In this document: positions 1 through 11,404 of the stretch, piece after piece
How the letters are laid out: every line of letters begins with the position of its first letter
Numbering within the stretch: position 1 is the first letter of the stretch
Notes under the pieces: model-generated
The model's input: the letters and a program-made list of their open reading frames with translations, nothing else
Told to the model about the DNA's origin: nothing
The model's database searches: none
Assembly: GCF_905220565.1 (NCBI RefSeq)
Contig: NC_059402.1
Span: forward strand, 6,449,501-6,513,500
Length of the DNA: 64,000 nt
Source of the DNA: Melitaea cinxia
Lineage: Eukaryota; Arthropoda; Insecta; Lepidoptera; Nymphalidae
Reading direction: 5' to 3'
Translations under genes and position numbers: made by a program

Positions 1-101
1 CTATTTTTCACCCCCTTCAATGTTAAAGGTAGTTCACCCCTAATTTTTTTTAATTTTTAGATAAATTTTTTATTTTTTTATGATATAACATATGCTTGCA
101 G

Positions 102-103
<2 letters not shown>

Positions 104-171
<68 letters not shown>

Positions 172-181
172 TATATATATA
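104..181. repeat. (TA)n microsatellite
   Basis: Near-pure TA dinucleotide run. It is the target of the TIR transposon that follows. The matching (TA)n tract at 1809-1838 on the other side of that element is the other half of the same original array. Confidence 0.95.
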
Positions 182-1803
182 CAGGGTTACAGGAAAAGTC
201 GACCTAGATCCGTTAAGGGCGTGTAGTACACACCATTTCTGAATGATTTCACTATGGAACCCCCCATCCTAAACTTAACCGTTTTCGAGATATTCGAGTT
301 TTAATTTTTTTTATGAAAATGCCCAATTCTTCGGCTATTGAATTGAATATTTTAAATTTTTTTGACTCTTATGATTATTTTTTTGGTTTTTTACATGAAG
401 AATGAGATGCTTAATGACCTCAATGACTAAAATTGCACGTAAGTTAACTAAATAGGTCGTTGTAGACGATCGAAACTTAAGAAAATAAGTACAAATTATA
501 AAAAAATATTTTTCTTTTCTGGATATCTCAAAAAATTATTATGGCACTTGCTCTGCAGATGTGCTTAAGAACATCTACATTTTATCAGCTATCCAATGAG
601 GTATAACAACCTAGGGTTGTATTTAAACTCATAGAAAAAAACATAGTTGAAAAGGTTCAGGTAGTAGGTCTAACGTAGGTCGGCTATTGTCCTTCAAGTT
701 AATCCGGTGCGTGTGAGCGAGACAACTTAAGATTTATGCAGGTGAGAGTGAGAAAAATAATGTGCAAAAACAAGATCTGAATGGTGATACTTATGAAAAT
801 TTCTTAAGAGGTGACTTAGGTGACCTTCTAGATGATCTCCCATTAAAATTACTGCGGGACATGTGGTTTCAACATGATGGCTGCCCTGCTCATTTCAGAA
901 GAAGCGTTAGGGAATGGTTGGACACTAACTATCCTAACAAATGGATTGGACGAGGTGGGCCTTTACCCTGGCCAGCCAGATGTCCCGATCGGACCCCCAT
1001 CGATTTTTATGTATGGGGGCACATGAAGAGCCTCGTTTACAGTGAGCCCAACCCCATATCGTCAGTGGAAGTTCTCATAAGACGACATAAGAAGGACATT
1101 AACCATTGGTGTAGTGAAAAGTGGACTACGTGAAAGAATGAGAAAATGTGTGCGAAATAGAGGTGGACACGTGGAACATGAACTTCAAAAACATTAGGTG
1201 AATAAATGTTATTTTGAACTGATTTATTGTTTCATTTAGCTTACTACAATCACCGACGATCTTGTAATGATGATGATGCTGAACTTAAGTCAAATTAATT
1301 AAATAAGCGCTATTTATTCTGATTGCCATGTAGTCTTAGAAACTAAGTTTCACCTTTGAGGTTAGTAAATAACCTAGAGTGTTATACTTCGTTGGATAGC
1401 TGATAAAATGTAGATGTTCTTAAGCACATCTGCAGAGCAAGTGCCATAATAATTTTTTGAGATATCCAGAAAAGAAAAATATTTTTTTATAATTTGTACT
1501 TATTTTCTTAAGTTTCGTTCGTCTACAACGACCTATTTAGTTAACTTACGTGCAATTTTAGTCATTGAGGTCATTAAGCATCTCATTCTTCATGTAAAAA
1601 ACAAAAAAAATAATCATAAGAGTCAAAAAAATTCAAAATATTCAATTCAATAGCCGAAGAATTGGGCATTTTCATAAAAAAAATTAAAACTCGAATATCT
1701 CGAAAACGGTTAAGTTTAGGATGGGGGGTTCCATAGTGAAATCATTCAGAAATGGTGTGTACTACACGCCCTTAACGGATCTAGGTCGACTTTTCCTGTA
1801 ACC

Positions 1804-1806
<3 letters not shown>
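182..1806. mobile_element. Long-TIR IS630/Tc1/mariner-superfamily element
   Basis: Two inverted copies of about 435 bp (182-616 and 1368-1806) bound a short internal region. The outer ends read CAGGGTTACAGG and its reverse complement. The insertion sits in a (TA)n array, as expected for a TA-targeting element, so the exact TA duplication cannot be fixed. The arms agree almost base for base by eye, with a few differences such as GTAGACGAT versus GTAGACGAA. The inside encodes only a truncated transposase on the plus strand, so this is a non-autonomous or decayed copy. TIRs of this length are unusual for mariners, which typically have about 30 bp. Confidence 0.85.
762..1133 (+). pseudogene. Truncated DDD transposase (C-terminal part) of the long-TIR element
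   Basis: This 123-aa open frame shows the C-terminal catalytic half of an IS630/Tc1/mariner-type transposase. The block FQHDGCPAHF holds the second catalytic Asp. The block CPDRTPIDFYVWG ends in the position of the third acidic residue, here Asp. I count 41 residues between those two Asp residues, which fits a DD41D spacing rather than the DD34D of classical mariners. The first Asp and the N-terminal helix-turn-helix domain are missing, and the stretch 617-761 has no continuing frame. It lies between the two long inverted repeats, so it belongs to that element. It cannot make a functional transposase. Confidence 0.75.
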
Positions 1807-1839
<33 letters not shown>

Positions 1840-1842
<3 letters not shown>

Positions 1843-2745
1843 AGCTGTTGCCCGCGGCTTCGCTCGCGTAAAAATTTATTATATCAACAAAAAGGTGCAT
1901 AGCCTATATTTTAAGTTGGACAAAGTTCTGTCAAATTTTCATTAAAATCTGTGCAAAATTTCATTAAAATCGGTCAAGTAGTTTCGTAGGTTTTATATAG
2001 TAAATATAGCCGAATATACCTATAATAAAATAATGGATATTGTTTTTTTATTATTTTATTAAATCAGAATAACAGGAATTACATATCTCATCATTATTAC
2101 CAGAAACCATAATAAAATTGTGTTCAAAATCGATTATAGTATTTTAAAGTTTACACTCTTTGAGCCTCTATAGCGTATATAGGTATGAAAATAATGTATT
2201 CGAGCTAGGTTATATTTTTCTAGTTTTAACTATGGAACTATTTCTAGGTCAGCTGAATAATGAATTTTGAAAATCTTTGTGTAAAATGTTCTAAAAACTA
2301 ACTGTTTTATAATAACGAAGGTATATTAAAAACGTAAAAAGTTATAAGTCGTATCTATTATTAAATAAATCTACGCATCGTTCACCTAATGTGATTGCTC
2401 GATATCACACATGTTTATTGATTGATAGTCATTATCTGTTGTGACTAAATAACTAAATATGTATCAATCGAAATGCCATGCAAGGCTATCAGGGATATTA
2501 ACGCAACGAGATTTTATTGACTATTACTATACCTAAAGACGGCGCTATAAATTCTTTCATCACTACATGACCCAGCTTTAATACCATTGTAGTGCAATGC
2601 CAGTTTACGTATATTATAATACTAAATCAAAATCGGTTCAGCCGTTTCAAAGATTAGCCGGAACAAACAGAAAGACAGATAAACAAAAATTATAAAAAAT
2701 GTTATTTTGGTATAAGTTCCGTGTATACATACATATAAATTTAGT
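1840..2745. repeat. Degenerate interspersed repeats, with a Helitron-like end at 1843-1870
   Basis: Read on the minus strand, 1843-1870 ends in a CGCG...GAAG...CGCGGGCAACAGCTTA block. This resembles lepidopteran Helitron 3' termini with the CTAG mutated to CTTA. Further right, phrases such as 'ATCGGTTCAGCCGTTTC' (about 2632) and 'AACAAACAGAAAGACAG' mark a decayed plus-strand repeat tail. No coding capacity was seen. Confidence 0.5.
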
Positions 2746-2912
2746 AAAAAGCGGTTAATTTAATATTATAAACAGACACTCCAATTTTATTCATTTGTAT
2801 AGATTAACCTAAACAAATTATTTTTTTTTTAATATCGATTTTACGGACGTATTAAAATGGGTTCGCATCAAATACATATTTTTTATCTAATACTATTATA
2901 CGAGCAATTATT

Positions 2913-2915
<3 letters not shown>

Positions 2916-2990
<75 letters not shown>
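2916..2990. repeat. (TA)n microsatellite
   Basis: Long uninterrupted TA run. The open frame that crosses it (YIYIYI repeats) is a by-product of the microsatellite and is not a gene. Confidence 0.95.
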
Positions 2991-2991
<1 letters not shown>

Positions 2992-3455
2992 ATAATCTTA
3001 ATCTCAGAAACGGTTCCAACGATTTTCATGAAATGTAGTATGCAAGGGATTTCGGGGGCGATAAATAGATATAGCTAGGATTCATTTTTAGAAAATGTTG
3101 TTTTACCCTGTTTTTAGGCAACGATTTTTCATGGCTACAATATCTTTAGAATACGAAGGTAAATTTGGCACCTCTTAATAAAGTTGTAATAGCTTAGGTG
3201 GGAAATCGGCCGGTCGGAAACGACCAAGAAGACCACAGTTCAAATCCCCATGTCTGGTCGCTTATTTTTTTCCTTTTTTTTCTAATTGCACTCATGATTT
3301 ATAATCTAAATAGCCAGTTCATATGTTTTATTATTATGTTGGTAAAATCGAAAAATATTATTCATATTTTGATATTGATATATGTAATTCGTATTTAAAT
3401 ATTATTTCCAAAAAACACGATTTACTAAAAATACCGAGCCAAGCTCGGTCACCCA
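2991..3455 (+). repeat. Interspersed repeat family A, copy 1, with a 3' hairpin
   Basis: This copy matches 36190-36517 over most of its length, including 'AATCTCAGAAACGG' near the start and 'GAGCCAAGCTCGGTCACC' at the end. The 3' end forms a small hairpin (CCGAGC-CAA-GCTCGG). Copy 1 has about 100 extra bases in the middle (3140-3265). These contain a tRNA-like 'AGTTCAAATCCCC' B-box-like segment that copy 2 lacks. The class is not certain. Confidence 0.6.
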
Positions 3456-3629
3456 GGTACTGAATTATAAATATAGAAACTCTACTAGTTTGTTAAGTGT
3501 TCTAATGTTTGTGACTTTATCATATACTTCTATGGTTGAAATGTACCTAAATGTATCGTAAAGTATGAAGATCAGTTCCAGCTTACGTGTGCTAGAATAA
3601 GTATCTATTTATTTGTTAATAATTCCTAC

Positions 3630-3888
3630 CTGTGAGCCCACGGCGGAACAAAGTAGAGGCAACAGTGAACTCGATTGTCCTGCATATGGCGTCTGTTTAG
3701 TCCACTCTCGTCCGTGAAGTACTGTCGGAATTGTTCATCGACGTATGCAGAACACACCCTCCACGAGTCTTCGCAATTGATAGCATCTCCAAAACCGGGT
3801 GTGTCTACTATTGTTAATCGTAGCTTAACACCACGTTCCTCAATTTCCATAGTTTTCTTCTCGATTGTTGTTGTTTTTTCGATTCTGT
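3630..3888 (-). CDS. Septin exon with DTPGFG (G3)
   Basis: Internal exon of 259 nt. The acceptor is TGCAATAG and the donor is CACAG|GTAGG. It encodes the Mg-binding DTPGFG loop and the DESGLNRR block. It ends two bases into a codon just before the expected '(H)xLRP/KP' segment. The next exon lies outside the window. Confidence 0.9.
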
Positions 3889-6800
3889 CTATTGCAGTAA
3901 TTAAATATTAATAAAAGTAAAATTACAAAAGTGGTTTTACTTACGTATTATATGCAAATGAAACGCTCAGACTATAGAATGATAGACGAATACAGATCCG
4001 GCACAGAAAGCCTATTTGTCAATGAAATAAAAAATGCACAACATCATCAATTTTAATCAATGGTTGCCTTATTTAACCAGTTCAATTCTCGATTTATAAA
4101 TTGTCTTAAATCAAAGAAAATTTGAGTATTGTGAACAAAAAACTTACCTCCAGCTATTTGAATCCTAGAATTATATTTATTTATTTGGAGAACGGTACAG
4201 AAAGAATTACAAGAATAACAGCGTAGCATAAAACAGAAAAATAGATACAAATTGTCCCCTTTATGTCTCACTAAGAACATAAGGATAACACTTTCAGCAA
4301 GGACAGTAAAGATGATGATTATTACTATTAATAGTTTAGAACAAATGAAAACACCAAGGCAACTAATTGATCTAAACAAATAAATTCCTAACTTTAGTCT
4401 TAAAAAAACGCCGGGAGCAGGAAAACATATCTATTTCATTAAATAAACGATTGTGTAGGACACACATTCTGTGAAGTGGCGCGCATTGACCTATATTTGT
4501 TCTAGTTAATTCTATATGGAAAAGGTTTTTAGACCGAGTTGGTTTAAAGTATAGTATGACATTATTTTAAAATTCTTACCTTGCACATCGGATATTTTTC
4601 TATTTTTATAAAGATCTCCAAGAAAGAGACTATTGATCAATGTCGACTTGCCAAGCCCAGATTCTCCGACTACCATGAGTGTAAAGTCGAAACCTCTTTT
4701 AACAGATTTGCGGTGTACTTGCTCTGGTAGAGTCGCAAATCCAATGTAATCGCGTTCACCGCGTTCTCTTTCTGTAAACAAGGCTTTATTTATATTAGAC
4801 CTGTAAATATTTATTATAAATATCGACTACAATAGCTAGAAATCATAACACTAGACCATCCTCTGTTAAAATTATTCACTTGTTAAATCAAAATGAAAAA
4901 TTTTCTTCTAAATAATAAATAAGTCTATAATAACGTTTTTTTTTTGTCTAAATTAAAAATATAGGTAGGTATTTATCTAGTTATGGTACTTTAAAAGGTT
5001 ATAACAATTACAGTTACAGACATTTTCATCATATTCTGCTCATCAAAACAAATCATAAATATTATTATAGTACAAGCTTATGACTTTTATGTAGGTAAGC
5101 ATTCTTTCATATTTGATTACTGCGAACTAATGCGGAAATACGAACTCAGCGACTTCCTGTAGATAATAGTGACCACTTTAGAACATTTATTTGATTCATA
5201 TAAGACGAGAAAGCGTAGGTAAGGCAAATCGCTTATACATATTATGTTGTTCTTTTGTGAAGATGTAAATACTGACTCTCAGTGCAGTGGGCGCGACGAA
5301 GCGGAACACGTCGGGTTTCCTGAGTACCAGGCCCCAGGGACACAGCGCGTGCGCATCAAATATTAAGGACAACGAGCGGAAACGACATACGTGCTCATCA
5401 ATGTAACATTTTATGTTGTTGTTAAACTATTTAATTGCAACATAGCGATGGCAGTTCATTTTAGTTCTACATATATAACAACAGTTTCGAGTAAAAAGAA
5501 TTCAATGGATTCAAGTACTCGTGTTCTTTTATGAAATGGAACATTAAAAAATACAACTATTCAAAACTCCCACGCACACGATCTTCATAAAGACAATAGA
5601 CTTGTTATATTTTCCGATAGACTCACATAAATACGAAAACAAGTACTGTTATTTGAAATAACGACATGATAACTTTTTTTGTGAATTGTTTGATGTTATT
5701 ATAATTGTATTTGCTTGCATACGAAAGAAACCGACTTCAATTACATCGATAAGAAATATACCTAACTTACACGAAAAACTAGTCAAGCAAATACGCGTTA
5801 TTAATTACTCAATAAGTAGTCATTTGATTTTTATCAAATTTAAACAGGACCATAATGCAAGCATCAGATTCCGATTGAAATAAGAATCATCATAATCTGT
5901 ATACCCATTGAAAAGTTATGCGAAAATATAGTTAAGTAAATACGCATTATTATATACTCTGAAACTACCTATCAGATCTCAATTCAATTTAAATGGAACC
6001 ACACGATATGCACCACCTTTAGATTAATAATTGTGTTTGCTCGCAAACGAAAAAAAAACCGACTTCAATTACATCGACGTAGATCGACGAAAAAATAGTC
6101 AAGTAACTACGCATTATCAAAGATTACTCAAAAAGTAGTTATCAGATCTCAATAAAATTTATATGTGACCACATGACAAACATCAGCTTTCGATTAAATT
6201 AAAAATTATTAAAATCGGTACACCCAGTAAAAAGTTATTGCGGATTTTCAAGAGTTTCCCTCGATTTCTCTGGGATCCCATCATCAGATCCAGGTTTCCT
6301 TATCATGGTACTAAACTAGGGATATCTTCTTTCGAACAAAAAAAGAATTATCAAAATCGGTATATCCAGTAGAAAGTTATGCGGTATAATATAACGTAGG
6401 TCGACGAAAAAAGCGTCAAGTAAAAACGCATTATTAGATATAACTCGAAAAGTAGTTGTTAGATCTCAAATAAATTTAAATGGGACCAATTGACACACAC
6501 CACTTTTCGATTAAAAAAAAATTGTTGAATCGGTCCACCCAGTCAAAAGTTCTGAAGTAACATACATAAAAAAACAGTCGAATTGAGAAACTCCTCCTTT
6601 TTTGGAAGTCGGTTAAAAAATCATTGAAATCGGACGACCCAACGTAACGACGTAACATATGCTAAAAAAGTTACAATCGAATTGTGAACCTCCTCCTTGT
6701 ATGAAATTTTGTTAAAAACAATAATAGCCTTTTAGTCTTTTTGTTATATATGCTATAAAATATGCATAGATGTACAATTTTCTTTTACTTATAAATAACT

Positions 6801-9033
6801 TACGAATCTTTATTACAGTTGTGAGAGGTGTCTTCTTCTTGTTATCATTGTTTTCTGTTTTTTCCGAATCCTTATCATATATGTTTATATCTAATATTGC
6901 GTATGACTCGCTCTGCTCCATTACTGGAAATATAATTTATACGTATTCCTACGAATTGATTAGACAATACTTTTCTTTTGGTGTTATTATGTCGGCATAT
7001 TACATTTGAGATTGAATAAAAACTAGGGAAAACTATTAAGCAATAGTGTGAAATAACTACACAATATGAGTTGTATTATTTCTATAATACAAGGAATTAC
7101 GTATTTAGGTATAATGGATATAAACGCATTGAGCGGCGCAGGCGCCGACGGCAGCCACTCGCGCGCTCTACTAGCTCTACGCTCGCGACGAAACTGCACG
7201 ATAGCACCTACTTTGGCTACTTTGTACAAAGCGACAACTCATATTGTCACTTGTGAGATTTAGACAGGCATGTCGTTACGTCATTAATTAACTTCAGTTG
7301 AATTGAATTAACTTTTATATGCCCATCTTTATTCAATTATAAATGATATCAACGAGGAAATATATCTATATATTTTATTATAAACGTTGTATAAATACTT
7401 TTACAAAAAAGAAGACTGAGTAATGTAATATAATATATATATAATGAGTAATCACGCATATATTTTAAATGATAATATTTATTTGAGAAGTGAAGTAATA
7501 CATATATAGCAATTTTCTCGGTGCAAAGAAACATGTAGCGACTTTATGTTTTACTTACTAAATTTGCTTGTATTCTATTGTATTTTGGATTCCATTATTG
7601 TGTGTTTTCCATTATTTATGTTGTTGTTTGGTATTGAAACACGTAAACATTAGAACCATAGACAAATACGAGTATTATCATAATTGTATTTGCTCGCAAA
7701 CGAAAAAAAACTACTTCAATTATATCGACTAGTAATACAACGTAAACAGACGAAAAAATAGTCCCGTAAATACGCGCTATCAAAGTTTACTCCAAAAATA
7801 GTCATCAGATCTCGATCAAATTTAAATAAGACCACATGACAAGCATAAGCTTTCATCATTAAGCAAGAATCATTAAAATCGATAAACCCAATAAAAAACT
7901 TATTCGGTTTAATACAACGGAGGTCGACGAAAAAATAGTCAAGTAAATACGCGGCTGAAGATGGGCAGCAGCGTCTTCGGTGCGACAAAGCCAGCCCTGC
8001 GGTCACCAACCCGCCTGCCCAGCGTGGTGACTATGGGCAACACACATGAGTTCACGCCATTTTTGACGCGAACTTGTTGAGGCCTATGTCCAGCAGTGGA
8101 CTGCAATAGGCTGAAATGATGATATACGCATCACGAGTATTAGATATATAACTCTAAAAGTACTTGTCAGGTCTCAATTACATTTAAATAGGACCAAATG
8201 ACACGCAACACCTTTCAATTAAAACAAAATTCATCGAAATCAGTTCACCCAGTCAAAAGCTCTAATGTAACATTTAATACTTAAAAAAAAATACAATCGT
8301 ATTGAAAACCTCCTCCTTTATTGGAAATCGGCTAAAAACCAAACAAATCAACTGATTTGTATTACTTTGTACAGAGGGGACGAATGAACATGGTCGCCGT
8401 ATTATTTATGTCAAAATTGTGACTATCATAACATACGAGTCCGTATATTTTAATATACCTATATTCCTTTTATTATAATAGCTCTCATAGCTAATGGCCG
8501 CGGTTTTTATTCTGGGAATAGAGCGATAACTTCTACAATAAAGAAAATATAAGTGAGCCGAATTCCGAATTTGACTGAAAGCCGTTGCGTAAAGCAGTGT
8601 AACGTATGTACCTACTATGTACGCAGTAAAATACATAAACAATGGCTTTATGTAATACTTTAGTAAATATAGTAGTGGGGTTCGGGAACATATTGTCTTT
8701 GTTCATAAATCTATATCTATTGTTGCAACGAACGAGGATTGATATTGTTAATGCCGAAATGCGTAAACATTGTGCAAAATATGTAGGTACACATATACTT
8801 TTCAGTATGTAATGTGAGGTCCTAAATTAAGAAAGTGGCCTATGCCTAGCAGTGGGATGTTACAGGTTAAATCGTATCGTCGATGCTGATGATGATTATT
8901 ATCGTATGTAAAATTCATTCATTCAGTTCAGCCTATTGCAGTCCACTGCTGGACATATAGACCTCCCCAAGTTCGCGACCGATATCCCGGTTCGTCATCC
9001 CAATGATGTATGTAAAATATGTATAAAAAAATA

Positions 9034-9078
<45 letters not shown>

Positions 9079-9817
9079 TCAAGTATCAAGAACTATAAGA
9101 ATTATATTTGTACAGGAATACAATTCATTTGCCTTACCGTTCATGTTTGTGAGGTTCTTCTTCTTCCGTTAACTTTATGTGAAGTATTGAGCGAAAATTT
9201 TAATTAAATTTTCTGAATGTTTTTTCTTTCATTTTAATATTATTATTTAATTTTTGCAACTCGATCATTTTTTCCCGGGATTATCAATTTGTCTACTTTC
9301 GTCTTCACCACAAGTCACATATAATATTTTTATTACACATTTACTTTCTCACAATGGTAAAAATTAATACATCTACCTATTATTGTTTCCATCGTTTGCT
9401 AAACATACAAAATAAGAGTAAAATTCACTATAAACTATTAGATTTCTAGAGAGTCACCGGTAAAATTTGCGAAATATGTCGACATATTTAAAACTACACA
9501 TCAAAAAGGGACACTAAGTTAAAACAAATACGCGAGTAAACTACTATATATAACGACACTAATCCTAAAAATTGTATATTCTAAAACAGTACAAAAAAAG
9601 TAAGTAAAATTAAATCACATTGTTTGTGCGCCGTCCTGTGCGTGTGCGTTACGTAATCTGAGGGCCCGGGGTTCGCTCGCGTCCTCGAGACCCTCCCCTA
9701 CGCCCGGCGCGCGGCGCCCGGGGCTGCGCGAGAGGCCGACCGCGACTCGCGTCCCTGACGCGCGCACTTACTTGCTAAGGGCGAAGGAAAATCGATACTG
9801 CAGAGCTTTAAGCGCAT
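3630..9817 (-). CDS. Septin (Sep1/Sep4 or septin-2/4-like), 5' part of the gene
   Basis: Septins are GTP-binding proteins that polymerise into filaments at the cell cortex and cleavage furrow. Two exons are clear on the minus strand: 4771-4580 and 3888-3630. Both have AG/GT borders and they join in phase (G|AC gives Asp). The first carries the septin N-terminal block YIGFATLPEQVHRKSVKRGF and the P-loop GESGLGKS. The second carries EERGVKLRLTIVDTPGFG (G3) and continues through DESGLNRRHMQDNRVHCC. A first coding exon is proposed at 9817-9772. Its ATG opens 15 codons and it leaves one base (A) before a GTAAGT donor, exactly what the AA start of the next exon needs. The G4 motif and septin-unique element are absent because the gene continues beyond position 1. 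No later septin exon was found in 1-3600. Confidence 0.85.
3889..5680. other. Septin introns without recognisable features
   Basis: Apart from the exon at 4580-4771, this is AT-rich intron. A GC-richer patch at 5280-5360 reads open on the minus strand for a short distance, but it has no septin similarity that I recognise. I assign nothing here. Confidence 0.5.
4580..4771 (-). CDS. Septin exon with P-loop (G1)
   Basis: Internal exon of 192 nt. The acceptor is TGTTTACAG and the donor is CAAG|GTAAGAA. It starts with two bases of a split codon and ends with one. It encodes the conserved entry to the septin GTPase domain and the nucleotide-phosphate loop GESGLGKS. It is unmistakably septin-like. 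Confidence 0.92.
5690..6722 (+). repeat. Interspersed repeat family B, copy 1
   Basis: This family begins with 'GCTCGCAAACGAAAAAAACC', runs through 'CGACTTCAATTACATCGA' and recurring modules ('AAATCGGTACACCCAGTAAA', 'AGTCAAGTAAATACGC'), and ends in 'GAACCTCCTCCTTTTTT' and 'GTCGGTTAAAAA'. Copy 1 seems to contain two or three partly repeated modules. At least eight copies occur in the window, the closest match being 39185-39800. It has no coding frame, and its class (Helitron-like, LINE-derived or MITE-like) is not decided. Confidence 0.75.
7120..7205. other. Isolated GC-rich patch in septin intron
   Basis: About 85 bases of CpG-rich sequence (GGCGCAGGCGCCGACGGCAG and the bases after it) stand out from AT-rich flanks. 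There is no convincing ORF. It could be an alternative first exon or promoter of the septin gene, or a repeat fragment. Confidence 0.3.
7680..8345 (+). repeat. Repeat family B, copy 2, split by a SINE tail
   Basis: The family B start (TTTGCTCGCAAACG at about 7689) and end (ACCTCCTCCTTTATTGG at about 8308) flank an insertion at about 7950-8122. The insertion matches the 3' half of the SINE at 18703-19050 (GGGCAGCAGCGTC and following, through CAGCAGTGGACTGCAATAGG). Confidence 0.7.
8845..9005. repeat. SINE tail and RTE 3'-end fragments
   Basis: 8848-8878 resembles the tail of the tRNA-SINE at 60128-60462 (GCCTATGCCTAGCAGTGGGA). 8925-9000, on the minus strand, matches the last codons and 3' end of the RTE LINE found at 37395 and 57571 (CAGTCCACTGCTGGACATA). 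Confidence 0.6.
9036..9073. repeat. (TA)n microsatellite
   Basis: TA dinucleotide run of about 38 bp. Confidence 0.95.
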
Positions 9818-9870
9818 GCACGATTTTCTTCTACCCCGCTCGCGCGTATATACGAGTTTGCATTTTGCTC
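9640..9870 (-). promoter_or_regulatory. Likely septin promoter / first-exon GC-rich region
   Basis: A CpG-rich block (9640-9780) in otherwise AT-rich DNA is followed on the minus strand by the proposed first coding exon (ATG at 9817) and its GTAAGT donor at 9771-9770. A TATATA-like sequence lies at about 9847-9852 upstream of the ATG. The transcription start cannot be fixed. A second GC-rich patch at 7120-7205 in the intron could be an alternative start. Confidence 0.4.
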
Positions 9871-10149
9871 AAATTCTACGTTGCCCCAAATGTAGGTTCC
9901 AATAATTTCAAGGTCGTTGTTAATGTATAGCCAACTCTTAAACCAGAAAAATGCTTTGTTTTCACTTGTATCATCATTTTGATATTGAAGAAAAATTGCT
10001 ATACTTTTGTACTCTATTAACGGAACACTGATTAAATCGTCCATTTTTTTATGTAAGGAATATAAAAAAAATCCTGTATCTCGTCATTTTTGAGATAGTT
10101 ACAAATATATGATGTATACGAGATATTTAAAAATATATGTATCTGAGAG

Positions 10150-10445
10150 TACGTTAATCCGTCGGTCCCGGTTATTATCGTGTACACCTGATAGCGATCG
10201 TTACTCATAGTAGGGAACCCACATTGGAGCAGCGTGGTGGATTAAGCTCTGATCCATCTCCTACATGGAAAGAGGCCTATGCCCAGCAGTGTGATATTAC
10301 AGGCTTGCGTTTGTCTACTATAATATGTATATAATGTATGTAAACCACCTAAACACCGACAGTTTGCGGTTTCGATTTCCGCTCGGGATGAATATTTGTA
10401 TTTTTACGAAAATTTCTTTCCTATTTGGATGGCTGTCCTTCTACC
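10150..10445 (+). repeat. Two pieces of the tRNA-derived SINE in swapped order
   Basis: 10150-10310 matches the body and tail of the full SINE at 60128-60462 (GGTGGATTAAGCTC, GGCCTATGCCCAGCAGTG). 10345-10440 matches its tRNA-like head (AACACCGACAGTTTGCGG, then a B-box-like GTTTCGATTTCC). The order is reversed, so this is either two insertions or a rearranged tandem. Confidence 0.65.
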
Positions 10446-11400
10446 AAACACAAGTTTGTATTTTAAAACAATTTATTGTCTGTTGTTTAGTTTTGTAACT
10501 TGAGTTTTAAAAAATATGACGATAACTGAAAAGAATCAAGAAGCTTATAATAACGATGGCAAAATCTATCTTTTGCTTAAGTTACCGAGTCTATATATTT
10601 TTAATTTCTGGAATGTAAATAGAATCATAATTCTATATTTCAAATTATTACAGTAGATAAAATTAGTCATGGTAGCTCTACAATTTGGCATAAAGTTCAA
10701 GTAAGGTTCTACATGAGTTGAATAATCTATACAAATAAATAAAATTGAAATCTGTTCGTAATATTAAAATAACCGCTATTTAATAAATGCATTTGGATGT
10801 ATATACGAATACGTATGGTATACATGGTACATATAGCAAAATAATATTTATTACAATTTTTGTCAATATAGGAAATACATTAGAGACAACTATAATAATG
10901 TTAAACAGCGCAGCTAGTTTAGCCAAGACCATATGTGTAAAATGAAATAGATTTACATTCCAAAAATACATCAGTTCAAAACGATAATAATATATATATA
11001 TAATATATATAATTAATAATATATCATATTTAAAGGACCTTTATCTCTGTTTAACACGGTGACTAGACTAAATTAAAACTGGTAAATTATTTGAATCACG
11101 CAGCATGTACAATTGTACAGCCAGAACCCTCCTCGGGCTCGAAATATCCGACGGCTAAATTTACCCTATTAATTCTCTACATCACATGATCATATATCAA
11201 AATTATTTTAGATCGGAATTAAAGATAAACCCAGTAGACGCAACATGATAAGGGTTAATATCATTTCCTAAAATTTATTACACCCACGACGATCTAAATA
11301 AAATCTAACATTAATTTTATTTTTGATATGACAGTATTCAGTGAAACACGCTATTTTCGAGTTGAAAAAACTGATAACAGCCTAATTACCTACTTTGCAA
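10446..11400. other. No recognisable gene
   Basis: AT-rich DNA with short chance ORFs only, for example 10780-10971 on the minus strand. I see no family motif, splice pattern or known repeat border. Confidence 0.5.
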
Positions 11401-11404
11401 TGAT

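Noticed and set aside
2857..3078. 73-aa plus-strand ORF
   Set aside because: Most of it is a translated (TA)n microsatellite.
5271..5365. Extra septin exon in the GC-richer patch
   Set aside because: The short open minus-strand stretch has no septin similarity, and the known exons join without it.
9808..10044. 78-aa minus-strand ORF next to the septin first exon
   Set aside because: No family motif and out of frame with the proposed septin start. At most an upstream ORF; not supported as a gene.
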